Shown in pieces: positions 61,004 to 64,000 of a stretch of 64,000 nucleotides of DNA; the first letter of the stretch is position 1; each line of letters starts with the position of its first letter. The notes beneath the pieces were generated by a model. That model had not been told where the DNA came from. It ran no database searches and saw nothing but the letters and a program-made list of their open reading frames with translations. The stretch comes from Paramecium sonneborni (taxonomy: Eukaryota; Ciliophora; Oligohymenophorea; Peniculida; Parameciidae): positions 158,509 through 222,508 of the forward strand of contig CAJJDN010000162.1 of NCBI GenBank assembly GCA_905182985.1, in the 5' to 3' direction. Made by a program: the position numbers and the translations under genes.

Positions 61004-62658
61004 ATGAGTCGTGCAGTGTTACAACCATTTGAAGTTTATCAAAAAGCTAGAGTTTAATTTGTGTAGACAGTGGCTGAGTTAGCAAAAAGACCATAAAATA
61101 TAGAGGCTTTATAATCAGCAGGTAATGAAACCGTAATAAATGTTTTAGGCGTGATGTCCTTATTGAGACCTTTGTTATTAGATTGTGTACCATCAATTCA
61201 ATAATCAGCAGCATTGGCACTGGGAAGATTGGCCAAACATTCTGAAGATTTGGCAGAAGCAGTTGTTTCGAACGAAATATTGCCATAATTAGTGAGTTCG
61301 TTGGGAGAACAAAATCGTTTCTATAAAAAAGCTGCAGCATTTGTACTTAGATGTGTAGCTAAACATTCTTCAACTTTGGCAATGGCAGTTGTTAATTCAG
61401 GAGCTTTAGAAGCATTGGTTCAATGTTTAGAAGAATTTGATCCAAGTGTAAAAGAAGCAGCAGCAAGTGCTCTTCGTTACATAGCTAAGTAAGTATAAAA
61501 AGTATTCTGTATAGACACACAGCAGATTTGGCTTAGGCAGTAGTAGATGCAGGAGCAGTTCCATTATTGGTACTTTGTATATAGGAGCCAGAAACAACAT
61601 TAAAAAGAGTATCAGCAGGTGCATTATCAGAAATTTGCAAGCATTCAGCAGAGTTGGCTTAGAATGTAGTAGATGCAGGTGCAGCACCATTTTTGAGTGC
61701 ATTGATACCTCATCATGATGCAGAATTGAAGAGATCAGTTTGTTTTTGTTTAGCAAATATAGCAAAACATACAATAGATTTGGCTGAAGCAATAGTAGAT
61801 GTGGATATTTTTCCAAAGATTTTATATAGATTAAAAGACACAGATCCTGGAGTTAGGTATAGTAATTAATAAATAATAAAATAGAAAGGCAGCAGCTACA
61901 TGTATAAGAGAAATAGCACGATAATCATAAGACTTAGCTAAAATGATTTGTAGTGCAGGTGCAGTAGTGTCAATAGTTGATTACATTAATGAAGCAAAAG
62001 GGGATGCTCGTTTACCAGGAATAATGACATTAGGATTTATAGGAGCATTTGATGAAGCTTTAGCAATGGGAATAATAGCAGCTAAAGGAATTGCACCTTT
62101 AAAAGATGCTCTAATTAAAGAACCTGATTAATCTGTAAAGAGTGCTTCTGCCTGGTCTCTTGGTATGATTGGAGGGCATTCTGCTGATCATTCTAGAGCA
62201 ATGGCTGAAGCTGATGTTCCATCACATTTACTTGCTGTATTATATTTTATTTATTTATTTTAAGGTTTATAAATTCCCTGAATCTAGTGAAGATCTTAAA
62301 AAGAAATCAAGTTAAGCTTTGAAATCTATTTTATAAATGTGCACATATTTACCTGCATTAGAACCATTAATCTCAGAAGCACCTCCTGATATTCTATAAT
62401 ATGTTTTACATCAATTCCAAAAGACTTTACCTAATGATAATGCTGCTAAAAAGTATATTATTCTTTATTATCTTTAGATAATTTGTATTATCTGAAGGTC
62501 TCAAGAAGATACAAGAAATTAAAGCTAATCCTGGATCCAAATTAAGATAATATATAGATGAAATCAATTCATATTATCCACCAGAAATTATTCAATATTA
62601 CAGTGCTGGTTACGAACAACAATTGCTCAAGAAGTTAGACGATTATAATGCAGATTGA
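61004..62658 (+). CDS. SPAG6: SPAG6/PF16 armadillo protein of the axonemal central pair
   Basis: ATG 61004 (MSRAVLQPFEVYQKARVQFV) to TGA 62656-62658, about 505 residues after removing five introns: 27 nt at 61122-61148, 26 nt at ~61,489, 28 nt at ~61,859, 28 nt at 62237-62264 (AAG acceptor) and 25 nt near 62,455. Collinear similarity to PF16/SPAG6 covers the whole length: RPQNIEALQSAGVMSLLRPL, EQNRFYKKAAAFVLRCVAKH, VKEAAASALRYIAK, DAGAVPLLVLCIQEPE, LPGIMTLGFIGAF, CTYLPALEPLISEAPPDIL, PEIIQYYSAGYE. Eight to nine armadillo repeats. Required for central-pair stability and ciliary beating in other organisms. The first intron is a multiple of three and stop-free in frame, so its retention would not truncate the protein. 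Confidence 0.95.
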
Positions 62659-62721
62659 AAATTTATAATATTCATCCAAATATATATTATTTACAAAAAC
62701 CAACATAATTAAATTTCATTG

Positions 62722-63268
62722 ATGTATAATTACATTACCACTTTAAATACAGAAGAAGAGGAATAATAACATTATTAATTAATCTTAAGGAAATTAAATG
62801 TTATAATGATACATTACACACTTATTCAAACTTTTCTATTCTTCCAATATTCCAATTCAATCTTTTCTATTTATTTTTAAGAATCCTCCTAAAATATAAA
62901 GGAATTTGAATATAATTCAAAAAAATAACGAAGATGACCGTAAGTATTTATCTATATCTTCAAATGTCTATTAATTGAATTAATCATAAGAAGATGACAC
63001 AGAATAATTAAGATAATAAATCAATTTTCTTCATGATGAATTGAGCAAATCTAAATAAAATATGATGTAAATTATTGAAGAACTTACTCAAGAAAGACAT
63101 TTACTTATCTTCAAAATTCAAGTCACTATTGATAATTTATAATAGTAAAAATAGCTAAGAAACAAATCTATTCATTCAACCTAATAAGGCATTACTAATG
63201 AACTAAATCGAAATAAGAAGATTAGAATTGTTAGAAAAGAATTTTCAAAGAACTAACTGATATGTTGA
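62722..63268 (+). CDS. Possible coiled-coil protein, exon structure uncertain
   Basis: ATG 62722 (MYNYITTLNTEEEEQQHYQL), 63 bp after SPAG6. A protein-like frame resumes at ~62,881 (NPPKIQRNLNIIQKNNEDDR, QEDDTEQLRQQINFLHDELS, KQNMMQIIEELTQERHLL). The only in-phase join needs an 84-nt intron ending TTTTTAAG, far longer than any other here. Past ~63,110 two frames compete, one giving NLFIQPNKALLMNQIEIRRL and the other KELTDMLKTENVIQVVHRYN. The end at 63268 is therefore provisional. The function is unknown; helical content suggests a structural protein. Confidence 0.4.
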
Positions 63269-63772
63269 AAACTGAAAATGTTATTCAAGTAGTTCATCGT
63301 TATAACAAAAATGTATTAAACAAGATAATTTATTGGATATAAATAATTCTTTTTATCAATTTAAAAAAGTAATTATAAAAATAAATCTTATTTTTCAATT
63401 TGAATGCTAATATCAATAGGCAGATGAAAGATTTTTTACTCACTTATATTTTGTTCAAATTATAAAATTTTTATCAATTCCAATAATAACCTATCTCAAG
63501 TTTTTAAATTTGTTCTCTGAAAAATGTTATTTTCATAGTTTTAATTAAATATTTGCTTTTCTTCTTATACAAAAGATAAAACCAATCTTTTTATATAACA
63601 ATTGATTTATAAATCATCGCTAGATTAAAATAGTTAATAAAAATAATTTATAAAATAAATAATACATTATGATAGTATTTCAATTGAAAGTAACACTATT
63701 TTAAAGAAACTCTACTTAAAATTTACAATTATCATTTTATAGCATTAATTAGATTATTTACTTTATAATTTA
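63269..63772. other. Probably intergenic
   Basis: About 500 bp, AT-rich. Open ciliate-code frames continue from the previous gene (including KELTDMLKTENVIQVVHRYN) but no start or clean end is seen. Confidence 0.4.
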
Positions 63773-64000
63773 ATGAAAAAAATTTTAATATTATTATCAA
63801 TAATAGCAATTTGTAAATTTTAGGGCGATGATGAGGAAAAAAATAAATGCAATTTAATAATAAAAGGCATTTTTTAAGGTTTAACATTAAGTTACTAAGT
63901 CAATCAATAAAATATTATGGAGAATTTGAATTGTAATGATTTTTTGAATGCCATTTCTATATCTGTTTAATTTTCAAAAATTAAGTCTTATGATTCTTTG
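63773..64000 (+). CDS. Secreted protein, 3' truncated by window
   Basis: ATG 63773 begins MKKILILLSIIAICKFQGDD, a textbook signal peptide. The open frame (76 codons) runs to the window edge: EEKNKCNLIIKGIFQGLTLS, NLNCNDFLNAISISVQFSKI. Cysteines at ~27 and ~56 suggest an extracellular or vacuolar fold. The family cannot be named from this part. Confidence 0.55.

Noticed and set aside
61427..61816. 129-codon minus-strand ORF
   Set aside because: Antisense to the conserved SPAG6 coding region.
1..64000. Widespread in-frame stops as evidence of pseudogenes
   Set aside because: TAA and TAG fall at non-conserved or Gln positions in many conserved proteins (SPAG6, POLRMT, kinesin), so this is a reassigned code, not decay.

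Overview
This window looks like macronuclear DNA of a ciliate, most likely a Paramecium. The evidence is in the sequence. Conserved proteins read through only if TAA and TAG encode glutamine and TGA is the sole stop. Genes are broken by very short introns (about 18-35 nt, mostly GTA...TAG). The DNA is strongly AT-rich, and genes sit tens to a few hundred bases apart on both strands. Standard-code ORFs are therefore mostly fragments or shadows. The coordinates given here come from hand reading with TGA as the only stop and hand-placed introns.

Layout. 1-6 kb: the C-terminal end of a cyclic-nucleotide-binding channel, a Q/N-rich protein interrupted by an exact 1,074-bp tandem copy next to a single N (probably an assembly error), and an unknown gene. 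6-16 kb: a four-domain voltage-gated cation channel whose pore ring reads D/D/D/D, then mitochondrial RNA polymerase. 16-24 kb: a TBC RabGAP, a gamma-carbonic-anhydrase-like protein without the zinc histidines, a PG-rich axonemal-type protein, a DEDDh exonuclease and an S49 protease. 24-37 kb: small membrane and coiled-coil proteins, an MST/Hippo-type kinase with a SARAH-like tail, a second kinase, a MORN protein, a TORTIFOLIA-like protein and a Myb factor. 37-49 kb: an importin-alpha-like protein, a small-Tim-like protein, an intronless 1,721-residue unknown, D-2-hydroxyglutarate dehydrogenase and an EF-hand protein with repeated F-x-P motifs. 49-64 kb: an SP-RING protein joined to a kelch-like propeller, a kinesin with a poly-Gln tract, an ammonium transporter, a divergent kinase, a secreted LamG-like protein, the central-pair protein SPAG6/PF16, and a signal-peptide protein running off the end.

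Themes. Several genes belong to cilia or the cortex (SPAG6, kinesin, MORN, PG-rich, EF-hand/FxP proteins, and possibly the voltage-gated channel). Others are mitochondrial (POLRMT, gamma-CA-like, D2HGDH, small Tim). There is no operon logic; neighbours appear unrelated. No rRNA, tRNA, CRISPR or transposon was recognised. The most unusual items are the D/D/D/D pore, the SP-RING-propeller fusion, the histidine-free gamma-CA, a kinase with altered DFG and alpha-C residues, and repeated use of AAG or GAG 3' splice sites.
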